A stretch of 64,000 nt of DNA from Streptomyces cavernae (GCF_004023625.1 NZ_RPDJ01000023.1:124001-188000); one strand, 5' to 3'; shown: positions 32,365 through 40,841, counted from the first letter of the stretch. Notes: a model not told the origin generated them from the letters alone. Program-made: numbers and translations.

Positions 32365-32985
32365 TCAGGACTCCTTCACGGCGATGGTCTCCACCGTGTT
32401 CGCCACATGCTCGAAGGCGTCGGCGGCCTCCTCCAGCACGTCCACGATCTGCTTGAGCTTGAGCACCTCGATGGCGTCGTACTTGCCGTTGAAGAGGTGC
32501 GCAAGAAGCTTTCTGTGGATCTGGTCGGCCTGGTTCTCCAGCCGGTTGACCTCGATCCAGTACTCCGTGAGGTTGTCCATGGTCCGCAGGTGGGGCATGG
32601 CCTCCGCCGTCAGTTCGGCGGCACGTGCCAATACCTCGATCTGCTGCTCGACACCCTTCGGGAGCTCCTCGATGTTGTAGAGGACGACCAGGTCGACGGC
32701 CTCCTCCATGAAGTCCATGATGTCGTCGAGGGAGGAAGCGAGTGAGTAGATGTCCTCGCGGTCGAACGGCGTGATGAACGAGGAGTTCAACTGGTGGAAG
32801 ATCGCATGCGTCGCATCGTCACCGGCGTGTTCCGCGGCCCGCATACGCTCTGCGATCTCGGCCCGGGCGGACGCGTCCGCTCCGAGCAGTTCCATCAGGA
32901 GCTTCGAGCCCGTGACGATGTTGTCCGCGGATGCGGCGAACATGTCGTAGAAGCTCGTCTCCCTGGGGGTCAGACGAAAGCGCAC
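32365..32985 (-). CDS. DUF47 (PhoU-like) partner of the Pit transporter
   Basis: A 206-residue all-helical cytoplasmic protein: MRFRLTPRETSFYDMFAASADN, EHAGDDATHAIFHQLNSSFITPFDREDIYSLA, LDDIMDFMEEAVDLVVLY. The family is PhoU-related, nearly always sits before pit, and is thought to gate or regulate transport. GTG 32985 follows GAGGA by about 5 nt. Confidence 0.92.
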   Translation of the reverse strand: MRFRLTPRETSFYDMFAASADNIVTGSKLLMELLGADASARAEIAERMRAAEHAGDDATHAIFHQLNSSFITPFDREDIYSLASSLDDIMDFMEEAVDLVVLYNIEELPKGVEQQIEVLARAAELTAEAMPHLRTMDNLTEYWIEVNRLENQADQIHRKLLAHLFNGKYDAIEVLKLKQIVDVLEEAADAFEHVANTVETIAVKES

Positions 32986-33126
32986 GTGGGGTCCTCGGAG
33001 TCCTCTTGTTTCGGTCAGGCTGATGCTAGGCGCATCATTCGGCCACGGCTAATGGGCCGTCCAACAGTCTCGCTTATCGGGCAGAGTGCTCTGCATGGGG
33101 TCCGATGCGGGCAAGGGCCAAGGGCC

Positions 33127-33170
33127 GTATACCCATGAAAATCCGGTACGATATACCCACCTGGGGTATA
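33127..33170 (+). promoter_or_regulatory. CsoR-type operator overlapping the csoR promoter
   Basis: TATACCC (33152-33158), five bases ACCTG and GGGTATA (33164-33170) form the G-tract dyad typical of CsoR-family repressors. An extra GTATACCC half-site lies at 33127-33134. TACGAT at 33147-33152 is a likely -10, so binding would block transcription. The site is 52 bp before csoR: autoregulation is expected. Confidence 0.8.
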
Positions 33171-33221
33171 CGTACCCGTCGAAACCGGCATGCCCGCAGG
33201 CCGGATCACCAGGAGGACGCG

Positions 33222-33578
33222 ATGACGACCACCGAGGCCGGTACGGCGGCGCCTTCGGCGGGGACCGAGGGGTCCCTGACCGATCACGACCGCGGGATGC
33301 ACGGCTACCACAAGCAGAAGGACGAGCACCTGAAACGGCTGCGCCGGATCGAGGGGCAGATCCGCGGACTTCAGCGCATGGTCGACGAGGACATCTACTG
33401 CATCGACATCCTCACCCAGGTCTCCGCATCGACCAAAGCCCTGCAGTCCTTCGCGCTGCAGCTTCTCGAGGAGCACCTGCGCCACTGCGTCGCGGACGCG
33501 GCGGTGAAGGGCGGGGCGGAGATCGACGCCAAGGTGGAAGAGGCGACAAAGGCAATCGCCCGCCTGCTCCGCACCTGA
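33222..33578 (+). CDS. csoR: Copper-sensing transcriptional repressor CsoR
   Basis: A 118-residue all-helical DUF156 repressor. The Cu(I) ligands Cys60 (DIYCID), His85 and Cys89 (EEHLRHC) are all present, giving the C-H-C set of true copper sensors and not the other metal or sulfur variants. KRLRRIEGQIRGLQRMV is the conserved DNA-contacting helix. AGGAGG stands about 5 nt before ATG 33222. The matching operator is just upstream. No copper ATPase or chaperone is encoded nearby, so it probably acts as a global regulator. Confidence 0.93.
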   Translation: MTTTEAGTAAPSAGTEGSLTDHDRGMHGYHKQKDEHLKRLRRIEGQIRGLQRMVDEDIYCIDILTQVSASTKALQSFALQLLEEHLRHCVADAAVKGGAEIDAKVEEATKAIARLLRT

Positions 33579-33599
33579 TTACCGCGCCGGCCTGGGGAC

Positions 33600-33735
33600 C
33601 CGCACTCCCACGGCCGGCAGCCGCGAACCGGCGGAAGGGGACGTGACGGACTCTCCGCCCGCAGTGGCCGGCGCTCGGGTCACTCGAACCTTCCGTGCAA
33701 CGCGCAACGCGCCGGACCGAGGACGGAGAGTCCGT
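33600..33735 (-). repeat. Intergenic structured repeat, copy B (reverse orientation)
   Basis: Read on the minus strand it matches copy A near 1.8 kb over about 130 bp: CTCCGTCCTCGGTC, then GGCGCGTTGCGCGTTGC, the second arm, CTGCGGGCGGAG, and ACGTCCCCTTCCGCCGG. The stem arms are CCGGCGC (33668-33674) and GCGCCGG (33709-33715) with a 34-nt loop; copy A has CTGGCGC / GCGCCAG with 36 nt. It starts 21 bp after the csoR stop. Confidence 0.8.
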
Positions 33736-33751
33736 CACGGCCCCGCAGCGG

Positions 33752-33955
33752 GCGCAACGGGGCGGGAGCAACGGACCGGGAACAACGGGCCGGGCGCAAC
33801 AGGCCGGGCGCAACGGAACCGGCGCAACGGGCCGGGACGGAACGAACTGTGCACAAAGGGCCGGGGGGAACGGGCCGCGCGCAACAGGACGGGCCCGGAC
33901 CAAGGCGGATCGAACCGGACACAACGGGACGAACCCGGCGCAACCGGTGAAAGCC
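33752..33955. repeat. Imperfect short tandem repeats (about 10-15 bp units)
   Basis: Many variants of GGGCCGGGCGCAAC and GAACAACGGGCC follow one another for about 200 bp between the convergent csoR and small-protein genes. No gene is credible here; open frames are Arg/Gly/Asn repeats. Confidence 0.65.
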
Positions 33956-33985
33956 CGCACGGCCGACGCGTAGCCAAAGCAGCAC

Positions 33986-34180
33986 TCAGTTACGGAGCTT
34001 CCCCCGCTCGCCCTCGGGGGAGCGCTCGCCCACCCCCAGTACCTCGTCGATGCGGTCCGGGCTGAGACGCTCCTCGACGGCGGCCGAAGCCGCGATGATC
34101 AGGTCGCCGCACAGTTCGATCTCGGCGAGCGCCACGTGGTCCTGAACTGCCGTACCGCGCACCGGAGCCACGTGCCTCAC
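33986..34180 (-). CDS. Small conserved actinomycete protein of unknown function
   Basis: A 64-residue soluble protein: HVALAEIELCGDLIIAASAA and EERLSPDRIDEVLGV have the look of short conserved Streptomyces proteins that contain ELCGDLIIAASA. CAGGAAGAG lies directly before GTG 34180. It seems monocistronic, with about 120 bp to the lipoprotein gene behind it. The role is unknown. Confidence 0.6.
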   Translation of the reverse strand: MRHVAPVRGTAVQDHVALAEIELCGDLIIAASAAVEERLSPDRIDEVLGVGERSPEGERGKLRN

Positions 34181-34301
34181 CTCTTCCTGTCGTCACCGAC
34201 TCCCTAGGGTAGGCAGCGGCCCACGCCCCGCGCATGGCACGTAGGGACCATTTCCGGACCGTTACCCCGGCGGGGAAACGCCCCGAAACGCCCCACGCCG
34301 T

Positions 34302-35144
34302 TCAACGCTCGGCGATCTTCCCCGCGTAGATGTCCCCAGCCCCGGGCAACCGCACCCGCACCGGAGCGCCGAAGTCGAAGAGGAGCGTGGTGGAGGCGAC
34401 GGCCACCGTCCCCTCGTGCCGGTCGTTCACGAAACTGAACCGGTGCCGTACCTTGCGCATCCGCCCCTGGTCGTCGAGGTAGGCGTCGAACGGGACTTCG
34501 GCCGTGGCGAACCCTTTCGCCGCCGCGCCCAGCGCACCGCGACTTCCCGCGGAGGCCACCCTGGCGGCGACCGCGAGGTCGGCCGTACCGCGGTAGTGCC
34601 GTACGGCGGTCCCGGCCAGTTCGGTGCGGCCCACGTACGTCGCCGTCCGCGCGCCGCGCAGCAACTCGGCGGCGGCCAGCGGATCGGTGGCGCCGCCGGT
34701 GACGAGGTTTCCGTCGGAGAGCGTGGCGGTGTCGACCCGTACCCATTTGTCGGCCGGAACCCCGGCCCCGCGGTTCTTCATGTAGAGCGCGCCGGGGGCG
34801 AGCAGTTCGGTGATCCGGCGGTGCCCTTCGACGCCCTCGGGGCCCGGCGGGAGCAGCACCCTCAACCGGCCGCGCCGGTTCCTGAAGTCGTAGAGGCCCT
34901 CGCCCCGGATGGTCACCCGGGTCCCGCCGCTCGCCATCTCCATCGACGTGCGGGCCTTCGAACTGCCCTCGCGCACCAGCGTGCCGGCGGCCCGGTGCAG
35001 CACGCCGACCGGGTCGGGCCCGGCCTCCTGGGCGACGGTTCCACCGCCGGCGCACCCGGTGGCACAGAACACCACCCCTGCCGCCACCCCCGCCGTAACG
35101 GCCACCGCCGTCCCGCCCGTCAGCCTCTGCTGCCGCTCCACCAT
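34302..35144 (-). CDS. Secreted lipoprotein, LppX/LprG-like fold likely
   Basis: A 280-residue lipoprotein precursor with lipobox ATGC (Cys about residue 31). The mature part has the pattern of DUF1396/LppX-like proteins: SSKARTSMEMASGGTRVTIRGEGLYDF, ALYMKNRG, KWVRVD, and DAYLDDQGRMRKVRHRFSF. Such proteins form a half-barrel that can bind lipids. GGGGAAGG precedes the ATG. Family assignment is by pattern only. Confidence 0.65.
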   Translation of the reverse strand: MVERQQRLTGGTAVAVTAGVAAGVVFCATGCAGGGTVAQEAGPDPVGVLHRAAGTLVREGSSKARTSMEMASGGTRVTIRGEGLYDFRNRRGRLRVLLPPGPEGVEGHRRITELLAPGALYMKNRGAGVPADKWVRVDTATLSDGNLVTGGATDPLAAAELLRGARTATYVGRTELAGTAVRHYRGTADLAVAARVASAGSRGALGAAAKGFATAEVPFDAYLDDQGRMRKVRHRFSFVNDRHEGTVAVASTTLLFDFGAPVRVRLPGAGDIYAGKIAER

Positions 35145-35287
35145 CGCCTGCCTTCCCCCAAGCCGCTCGGTCCGTACGCGGGCCCGCTGTCGTTCCGCTT
35201 AACGAGGGCCGGGAGCGGCCGTCACGCCATGCAGAAGCGCTTCGCCGAGGCGGGAGAGCGCTTGCTCTGTACCGGTACCGTGGTTCT

Positions 35288-35449
35288 GTGGCACAGCAGG
35301 ACGTGACCGGAAGCCCTCAACACCGCGTCAGTACGGTGGAGAAGGGGGCGTTCTGCACCGCCCGCTGCAGCTGCGGCTGGCGCGGCCCGGCCCGCCGCGC
35401 CCGCGGCAAGGCGCGAACGGACGCGGCGAAGCACCTGGCGAAGGCGTAG
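35288..35449 (+). CDS. 53-residue cysteine-containing protein, probably leaderless
   Basis: GTG 35288 opens a 53-codon frame ending at TAG 35447-35449: MAQQDVTGSPQHRVSTVEK, then GAFCTARCSCGWRGPARRAR and a basic end. Three Cys lie close together (C-x3-C-x-C), suggesting a small metal-binding or zinc-ribbon-like element. TACCGT ends exactly 6 nt before the GTG, a typical leaderless promoter position. A tandem repeat follows at once. Function unknown. Confidence 0.55.
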   Translation: MAQQDVTGSPQHRVSTVEKGAFCTARCSCGWRGPARRARGKARTDAAKHLAKA

Positions 35450-35452
35450 TCA

Positions 35453-35662
35453 CCGAGCCCCACGCCCGCACTCACTGAGCAGCGCCCGCACTCATCGAGC
35501 CCTACGCCCCACTCACGGAAGTGCCGCGCCGCACTCATCGAGCCCCACGCCCGCACTCACTGAGCAGCGCCCGCACTCACTGAGCCCCACGCCCGCACTC
35601 ACTGAGCCCCACGCCCGCACTCACTGAGCCCCACCCCCGCACTCACTGAGCCCCACGCCGAC
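35453..35662. repeat. Tandem repeat array, about 21-23-bp units
   Basis: About nine units of CCCGCACTCACTGAGCCCCA type, with CAGCG and CATCGAG variants. The later units, near 35565-35650, are almost identical. It lies between convergent genes. The regular short units without spacers exclude a CRISPR array. Confidence 0.85.
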
Positions 35663-35820
35663 GCGGATCAGCGCGGTCTCGTCCTCGCAGTCCGTGTCGG
35701 GGAGGGCCCGGCGCGGAGGGCCCGTGCGCTTCTCGCGGGTGTCGGGTGGTCGGGTGAGGGCCGCTTCGCGGTGGGGAGATCATGGCCCAATACGGGAGTT
35801 GACGGGCGTGAGCAGATCGC

Positions 35821-36234
35821 TCAGGCGTGTCGGAGCACCGCGAGGAGTTCGTCGACGAGTTCCCGGTCACGCAGCATGGTGAGCCGCTCGCGGGCGTCCG
35901 CCGGGGCGAGCCAGCGGATCCGGTCGACCTCCTGGCTGGGGACGAAGCGGCCCGCGGTCGCCTCGGCCGCCCAGTAGTACACGGTCTTGGGCCGGCCGCC
36001 GGCGATGTAGTGGACGGAGGGCAGCCGGGCTCCGGTGACGCACTCGTGGCCGGTCTCCTCCGCGACCTCGCGCACCGCGCAGGCCAGCGGGTCCTCGCCG
36101 CGCCTCAGCTTTCCCTTGGGGTGTGACCAGTCGTCATATTTCGGCCTGTGAACCAGACAGATCTCGAGCTCACTGTCGATGGGCGAGGTGCGCCACAGCA
36201 CGCAACCCGCCGCCAGGACGGTGTCGTTGGCCAT
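35821..36234 (-). CDS. NUDIX hydrolase (MutT-like)
   Basis: A 137-residue pyrophosphatase. The Nudix box is GKLRRGEDPLACAVREVAEETGH, complete with the REVAEE metal site. LAAGCVLWR and CLVHRPKYDDWSHPKGK match the MutT1-like group that hydrolyses 8-oxo-dGTP or dinucleoside polyphosphates. The histidine-phosphatase domain of mycobacterial MutT1 is absent. It ends the ppk-CHAD-NUDIX series and is separated from CHAD by 21 bp. Confidence 0.85.
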   Translation of the reverse strand: MANDTVLAAGCVLWRTSPIDSELEICLVHRPKYDDWSHPKGKLRRGEDPLACAVREVAEETGHECVTGARLPSVHYIAGGRPKTVYYWAAEATAGRFVPSQEVDRIRWLAPADARERLTMLRDRELVDELLAVLRHA

Positions 36235-36255
36235 CGGATGGCCTCCCCTCGTCGG

Positions 36256-37389
36256 TCACGGAGTTCCCACCGTTTCCTTCGACCACGCGCGCTGGAACGC
36301 GAACCGGGCCGCCTCCACCTCGTGGCGCTGATCGGCGTGCAGCACGCCGAGCGCATAGGCCGTCGCGGGCGCGATCCGCGGGGTGCGGGCCGCGGACGCC
36401 GCCGCCGAGGCCGCCTCCGCGGCGTCCCGGTGCCGGTTGAGCGCCTGCCCCGCACTGACCAGCCGAACGTCGGTCGAGCCGACGTCGCCGTCCCCGGTTG
36501 TGTGCAGCACCTCGAGCGCGTAGCGGTGCAGCCGCAGCAGCAGCCTGACCTGGTGCCAAGGGGCGTCCTGCGGCTGCGGAGCGGTGTCCGCGGACAGGCC
36601 GTGCACCAGGGCCTCGGAGTTGTACGGGTGACCGGCGACCATCAGCGGCAGGCCCGCGACGGCGTCCGTGAGCCGGCCCTCGGCCTCGGCGGCGAGCGGT
36701 GTCAGCCTGTCGGCGGTCGCCGTGGGCGCGAGCGGGACCTCGCTGGCGAGGACCGCGACGCTGTCGGCGACGGCGTGGAAGCGGGAGGAGCCGAGGGCCT
36801 GGAGCGCCGCCGAGTGGGCGCGGGTCCGGGCCAGCGTCAGCTGACGCTCCAGCAGGGCACCGGCCTTCGCCGCACCCACCGTCAGGTTCCCGCGTTCGGT
36901 GGCGGGTTGGCCCCGCCTGCCGTTTCCGGCCGGCCCGCCCGGGTCCCCCGCGAGCCGTTCCGCCGCCGCGGAACGACCGCCCACGGCGGGCAGCGTGGCC
37001 GAGGGGGTGGTCACCTGCCGCGGCACCCCGGTCGCCCCCGATGCCCCGGACAACCGGTGCAGTGCGTCGAGCAGCCGTTCCAGCCGGGCCGCGTAGGCGT
37101 GTTCGCGGGCCAACGTCCCGGACAGCCAGGCCAGTTCGGGCCGCATCCGCTCCGACCAGTCCACGTCGAGGAGTGGCCGGAAGGTGTGCAGTGTGCCGCT
37201 GATGCGGCGGGACGAGCGGCGCAGGGCACGCGCCGCGTCGACCGTGTCCTGCGCACCGTTCGCCGCTCCTTGGCCCTCGCGGTGCACCCGCAGCGCGCGG
37301 AGGAACTCCGTGGCCTGTGCCTGGAGATAGGCCGCCAGGGAGTCTCCGGCCACGGGATGGGCCGCAGGGTCAAGGTGTTGCTGTGCCAC
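36256..37389 (-). CDS. CHAD domain protein (polyphosphate-binding)
   Basis: A 377-residue helical protein. CHAD signatures include VDAARALRRSSRRISGTLHTFRPLLD, AWLSGTLAREH and, in the second half, WHQVRLLLRLHRYALEVL, with conserved basic residues that contact polyphosphate. A Gly/Pro-rich loop (residues 120-165) separates the halves. GTG 37389 lies inside the end of ppk (20-bp overlap), so both are translated from one mRNA. The likely role is localisation or control of polyphosphate or of Ppk. Confidence 0.88.
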   Translation of the reverse strand: MAQQHLDPAAHPVAGDSLAAYLQAQATEFLRALRVHREGQGAANGAQDTVDAARALRRSSRRISGTLHTFRPLLDVDWSERMRPELAWLSGTLAREHAYAARLERLLDALHRLSGASGATGVPRQVTTPSATLPAVGGRSAAAERLAGDPGGPAGNGRRGQPATERGNLTVGAAKAGALLERQLTLARTRAHSAALQALGSSRFHAVADSVAVLASEVPLAPTATADRLTPLAAEAEGRLTDAVAGLPLMVAGHPYNSEALVHGLSADTAPQPQDAPWHQVRLLLRLHRYALEVLHTTGDGDVGSTDVRLVSAGQALNRHRDAAEAASAAASAARTPRIAPATAYALGVLHADQRHEVEAARFAFQRAWSKETVGTP

Positions 37390-39592
37390 GCCGGCGCCTC
37401 CGGGCGTCTATGAGCATCTCCTGGACGTTCCGCAGGGGCTGGCCGTCGGCGTCGGTGGCGTGCCGGGTCCACTCGCCGTCGGGCCCCAGGTGCCAGGAGG
37501 AGGTGGTGTCGGACATGCCGGCTTCGAGGAACCGGTTGAGGGCCGAGCGGTGGGCGGGGTCGGTGACCCTGACCATTGCCTCGATTCGGCGGTCGAGATT
37601 GCGGTGCATCATGTCGGCGCTGCCGATCCACACCTCGGGCTCGCCGCCGTTGCCGAAGGCGAAGACACGCGAGTGCTCCAGGAAGCGGCCGAGGATGGAG
37701 CGGACCCTGACGTTCTCCGACAGGCCGGGCACGCCCGGGCGCACCGCGCAGATGCCGCGCACCCAGATGTCGACCGGCACCCCGGCCTGGGAGGCGCGGT
37801 AGAGCGCGTCGATGACCGCCTCGTCGACCATCGAGTTGACCTTGATGCGGACATGCGCGGGACGTCCGGCACGGTGGTGCTGGACCTCCTTGTTGATCCG
37901 CGCGACCAGGCCGTCCCGCAGGGACTTGGGGGCGACCAGGAGGCGGCGGTAGGTCTCGCGGCGCGAGTAGCCGGAGAGCCGGTTGAACAGGTCGGAGAGG
38001 TCCGCGCCGACCTGTGGGTCCGCGGTCAGCAGGCCCAGGTCCTCGTACAGGCGGGCCGTCTTCGGGTGGTAGTTGCCGGTGCCGACGTGGGCGTACCGGC
38101 GCAGGGTCTCGCCCTCCTGGCGCACCACGAGCGACAGCTTGCAGTGGGTCTTCAGGCCGACCAGCCCGTACACGACGTGGCAGCCGGCCTCCTCCAGCTT
38201 GCGGGCCCACTTGATGTTCGCCTGCTCGTCGAAGCGGGCCTTGATCTCGACCAGGACGAGGACCTGCTTGCCGGACTCGGCCGCGTCGATCAGCGCGTCG
38301 ACGATCGGGGAGTCACCGGAGGTCCGGTACAGGGTCTGCTTGATCGCGAGGACGTCGGGGTCGGTCGCGGCCTGTTCCAGGAACGCCTGCACGGAGGTGG
38401 AGAAGGAGTCGTACGGGTGGTGCAGCAGCACGTCCCGTTCGCGCAGCGCGGCGAAGATGTCCGGCGCGGAGGCGGACTCGACCTCGGCGAGGTCGCGGTG
38501 GGTGCCCGCGATGTACTTCGGGTACTTCAGCTCCGGGCGATCCAGGGCGCTGAGGCCGAAGAGACCGGTGAGGTCCAGGGGACCGGGGAGCGGGTACACC
38601 TCGGCCTCGGAGACCTTCAGCTCGCGCACCAGCAGGTCGAGGACGTAGCGGTCGATGGACTCCTCGACCTCGAGCCGCACGGGCGGGCCGAAGCGGCGCC
38701 GCATGAGCTCCTTCTCCAGGGCCTTCAGGAGGTTCTCGGCGTCGTCCTCCTCGACCTCGAGGTCCTCGTTCCGGGTGAGCCGGAAGGTGTGGTGCTCCAG
38801 CACCTCCATGCCCGGGAACAGCTCTTCCAGGTGCGCGGCGATGACGTCCTCGACGGGGACGTACCGGCTGGGGGACGCCTCCAGGAACCGCGACAGCAGC
38901 GGCGGCACCTTGACGCGGGCGAAGTGACGGTGGCCGGAGACCGGGTTGCGCACCACGACCGCGAGGTTGAGCGAGAGGCCCGAGATGTACGGGAAGGGGT
39001 GCGCGGGGTCGACGGCCAGCGGCGTCAGCACCGGGAAGATCTGGTGCCTGAACAGCGTGAACAGCCGCGCCTGCTCCTTCTCGGTGAGCTCGCCCCAGCG
39101 GACGATGTGGATGCCCTCCTCGGCGAGCGCGGGCGCCACGTCCTCCTGGAAGGCGGCCGCGTGCCGGGCCATGAGTTCGCGGGAGCGGGCCCAGATCATC
39201 TCCAGCACCTCACGGGGCTGCAGACCCGACGCGGAGCGGGTGGCCACGCCGGTGGCGATGCGCCGCTTGAGACCGGCCACCCGGACCATGAAGAACTCGT
39301 CCAGGTTGCTGGCGAAGATCGCCAGGAAATTCGCCCGTTCGAGGAGGGGGGTGTTGGGGTCCTCGGCCAGTTCCAGCACCCGTTCGTTGAACGCGAGCCA
39401 GCTGCGCTCGCGATCGAGGAAGCGGTTCTGGGGGAGCCGGCCGATGTCCTCCGGGTCCTCGTAGGAGTCGAGGTCGGCGTCGAGATCGGGATCCAGGTCG
39501 GACACTGCCGCGGCGACGGTGTGCGGGCGGTGTGCGGCTATGGAGCCCACGGATGGCTGCGGGTGCTGGGTCTGCGCTTCGGGCTGGCTCAT
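37370..39592 (-). CDS. ppk: Polyphosphate kinase 1
   Basis: A 740-residue enzyme polymerising the ATP gamma-phosphate into polyphosphate, reversibly. NRFLDRERSWLAFNERVLE starts the N domain, FLAIFASNLDEFFMVRVAGL follows, and the two catalytic domains carry LVEIKARFDEQANI, GLKTHCKLSLV and RYAHVGTGNYHPKTARLYEDLG, with the autophosphorylated His in this last region. ATG 39592 follows GGAAGA by 8 nt; ATG 39706 would add 38 Pro-rich residues. GGTTCAGACGAC near 39735 is at best a weak PhoP half-site. It heads the CHAD and NUDIX genes. Confidence 0.95.
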   Translation of the reverse strand: MSQPEAQTQHPQPSVGSIAAHRPHTVAAAVSDLDPDLDADLDSYEDPEDIGRLPQNRFLDRERSWLAFNERVLELAEDPNTPLLERANFLAIFASNLDEFFMVRVAGLKRRIATGVATRSASGLQPREVLEMIWARSRELMARHAAAFQEDVAPALAEEGIHIVRWGELTEKEQARLFTLFRHQIFPVLTPLAVDPAHPFPYISGLSLNLAVVVRNPVSGHRHFARVKVPPLLSRFLEASPSRYVPVEDVIAAHLEELFPGMEVLEHHTFRLTRNEDLEVEEDDAENLLKALEKELMRRRFGPPVRLEVEESIDRYVLDLLVRELKVSEAEVYPLPGPLDLTGLFGLSALDRPELKYPKYIAGTHRDLAEVESASAPDIFAALRERDVLLHHPYDSFSTSVQAFLEQAATDPDVLAIKQTLYRTSGDSPIVDALIDAAESGKQVLVLVEIKARFDEQANIKWARKLEEAGCHVVYGLVGLKTHCKLSLVVRQEGETLRRYAHVGTGNYHPKTARLYEDLGLLTADPQVGADLSDLFNRLSGYSRRETYRRLLVAPKSLRDGLVARINKEVQHHRAGRPAHVRIKVNSMVDEAVIDALYRASQAGVPVDIWVRGICAVRPGVPGLSENVRVRSILGRFLEHSRVFAFGNGGEPEVWIGSADMMHRNLDRRIEAMVRVTDPAHRSALNRFLEAGMSDTTSSWHLGPDGEWTRHATDADGQPLRNVQEMLIDARRRRRGTATP

Positions 39593-39771
39593 GAACCCAT
39601 TCTTCCGCGTCGAGGGGGTCAGAGGCGCGTCGGAAAGGGCAGGCGGGAGCGCCGGGATGACTCCCTCGTCCGGCGGTGGAGCAGGCTCGGGCACTGCTGG
39701 GCTCATTGCCCGAGCGTCGCAAGGTCGTCTGAACCGTTGGTTAAGGCGACATGACGTGCGGGACATCGGCG

Positions 39772-39807
39772 GGCGGCTCCCGGGCATCCATTCGCCCGGG
39801 AGCCGCC
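39772..39807. terminator. 13-bp hairpin between the ABC operon and ppk
   Basis: GGCGGCTCCCGGG (39772-39784) pairs perfectly with CCCGGGAGCCGCC (39795-39807), with a 10-nt loop. It lies 68 bp past the permease stop and in front of the ppk promoter region, so it separates the two leftward transcripts. Confidence 0.8.
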
Positions 39808-39875
39808 TACTCGTACACAGGTTCGCCCTCCCCCCGCGAGGGGCGAACCCGGGTCCGTGGACCGGCCGGTGGCGG

Positions 39876-40841
39876 TCAGGGGGTGCGGCGGCGCAGCACC
39901 AGGAAGGCGGTGAGCACGGCTACCGCGCTGAGGGCCAGGACGATGCCGCTCTCCACGAACTGCAGCGGCCAGAAGTGGGACCGCGGGTGCTGGGTGGCCC
40001 AGAAGTCGGTCAGGCCGGTGGCGGCTTTGCATTTCTCCAGGTCGGCGAGACTGTCGGAGTCGACGCAGGCGAATACGCCGTTCTCCTCTTGGCCCTCGGC
40101 GGTGATGGCGCCGCGGTCGATCTGCAGCGCGCTGCGGGGCTGGTTGAGGGCGGCGCGTCCGATGACCGTCTGGGCGGGCCACAGGTCCTCCCGGTAGCGC
40201 TCCAGCAGGTTGTAGAGGGCCAGGGTCACGGCGAAGCCCACGCCCGCACCGGCGAGCGCCCGGCGGGTCAACAGACCGGCGAGTGCGCCCAGGGAGAGGC
40301 CCGCGAGGACGTATGCGACGGCGACCGGGCCCGTGGAGACGAAGACGTCCGGGTAGTACCAGTCGCCCACGAGGTTGGGGTCGCCGTCCTGGTGCGCCCA
40401 CACGTTGAGGAGGACGGCCGTGGTGGTGCCCGTGGCCAGCAGCAGGGCCGGGAGCGCGAGCTTCGCGGTGAGCCAGCGTGCCGGGGAGACGGACTGGGTC
40501 CAGTTCAGCTGCGCGGTGCCGTTCTCCATTTCGCGGCCGATCAGCGCGCCGCCCGCCCAGGCGGCGACGGGGAACATCAGGTACGACAGGACCGTGGCGA
40601 CCTGGGAAAGGGTGTCGCGGTAGGTGTCGTCGACGGTCAGCTCTGTTATCTCCAGGCAGGACGCCAGACTGGTGCCGGGGGAGCCGCAGGGGCCTGCGAA
40701 CGCGCGGGCGTCGTCGCCGATGGCGTACATCCGGATCAGCGTGATGGTGGCGGCGAGCAGGCCGGCCCCCCAGACGAGCAGCGCGGTCCGGTGGAGCCGC
40801 AGCACCGTCCACGGCAGGCCCTTCACAGCGAAGGTGCTCAT
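39876..40841 (-). CDS. ABC-2-type permease under the YtrA-like regulator
   Basis: A 321-residue membrane protein with six helices. The first extracytoplasmic loop has CGSPGTSLASC, and a later one between the fifth and sixth helices has two more Cys, so disulfides are possible. GREMENGTAQLNWTQSVSPARWL is the typical coupling segment of ABC-2 permeases. It overlaps the ATPase gene by 4 bp (ATGA). The GntR-ATPase-permease order is the YtrA arrangement often induced by cell-wall stress or peptides. Confidence 0.8.
   Translation of the reverse strand: MSTFAVKGLPWTVLRLHRTALLVWGAGLLAATITLIRMYAIGDDARAFAGPCGSPGTSLASCLEITELTVDDTYRDTLSQVATVLSYLMFPVAAWAGGALIGREMENGTAQLNWTQSVSPARWLTAKLALPALLLATGTTTAVLLNVWAHQDGDPNLVGDWYYPDVFVSTGPVAVAYVLAGLSLGALAGLLTRRALAGAGVGFAVTLALYNLLERYREDLWPAQTVIGRAALNQPRSALQIDRGAITAEGQEENGVFACVDSDSLADLEKCKAATGLTDFWATQHPRSHFWPLQFVESGIVLALSAVAVLTAFLVLRRRTP

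Noticed and set aside
35453..35662. CRISPR array
   Set aside because: Units of 21-23 bp follow each other directly with no unique spacers and no cas genes; the same holds for the arrays at 22.1, 33.75 and 63.4 kb.
39730..39745. PHO box in front of ppk
   Set aside because: Only one weak GGTTCA match without an in-phase second unit; mentioned but not annotated.
37460..39754. A 764-codon open frame antisense to ppk
   Set aside because: No recognisable domain and composition typical of an antisense frame; the minus-strand Ppk is complete.
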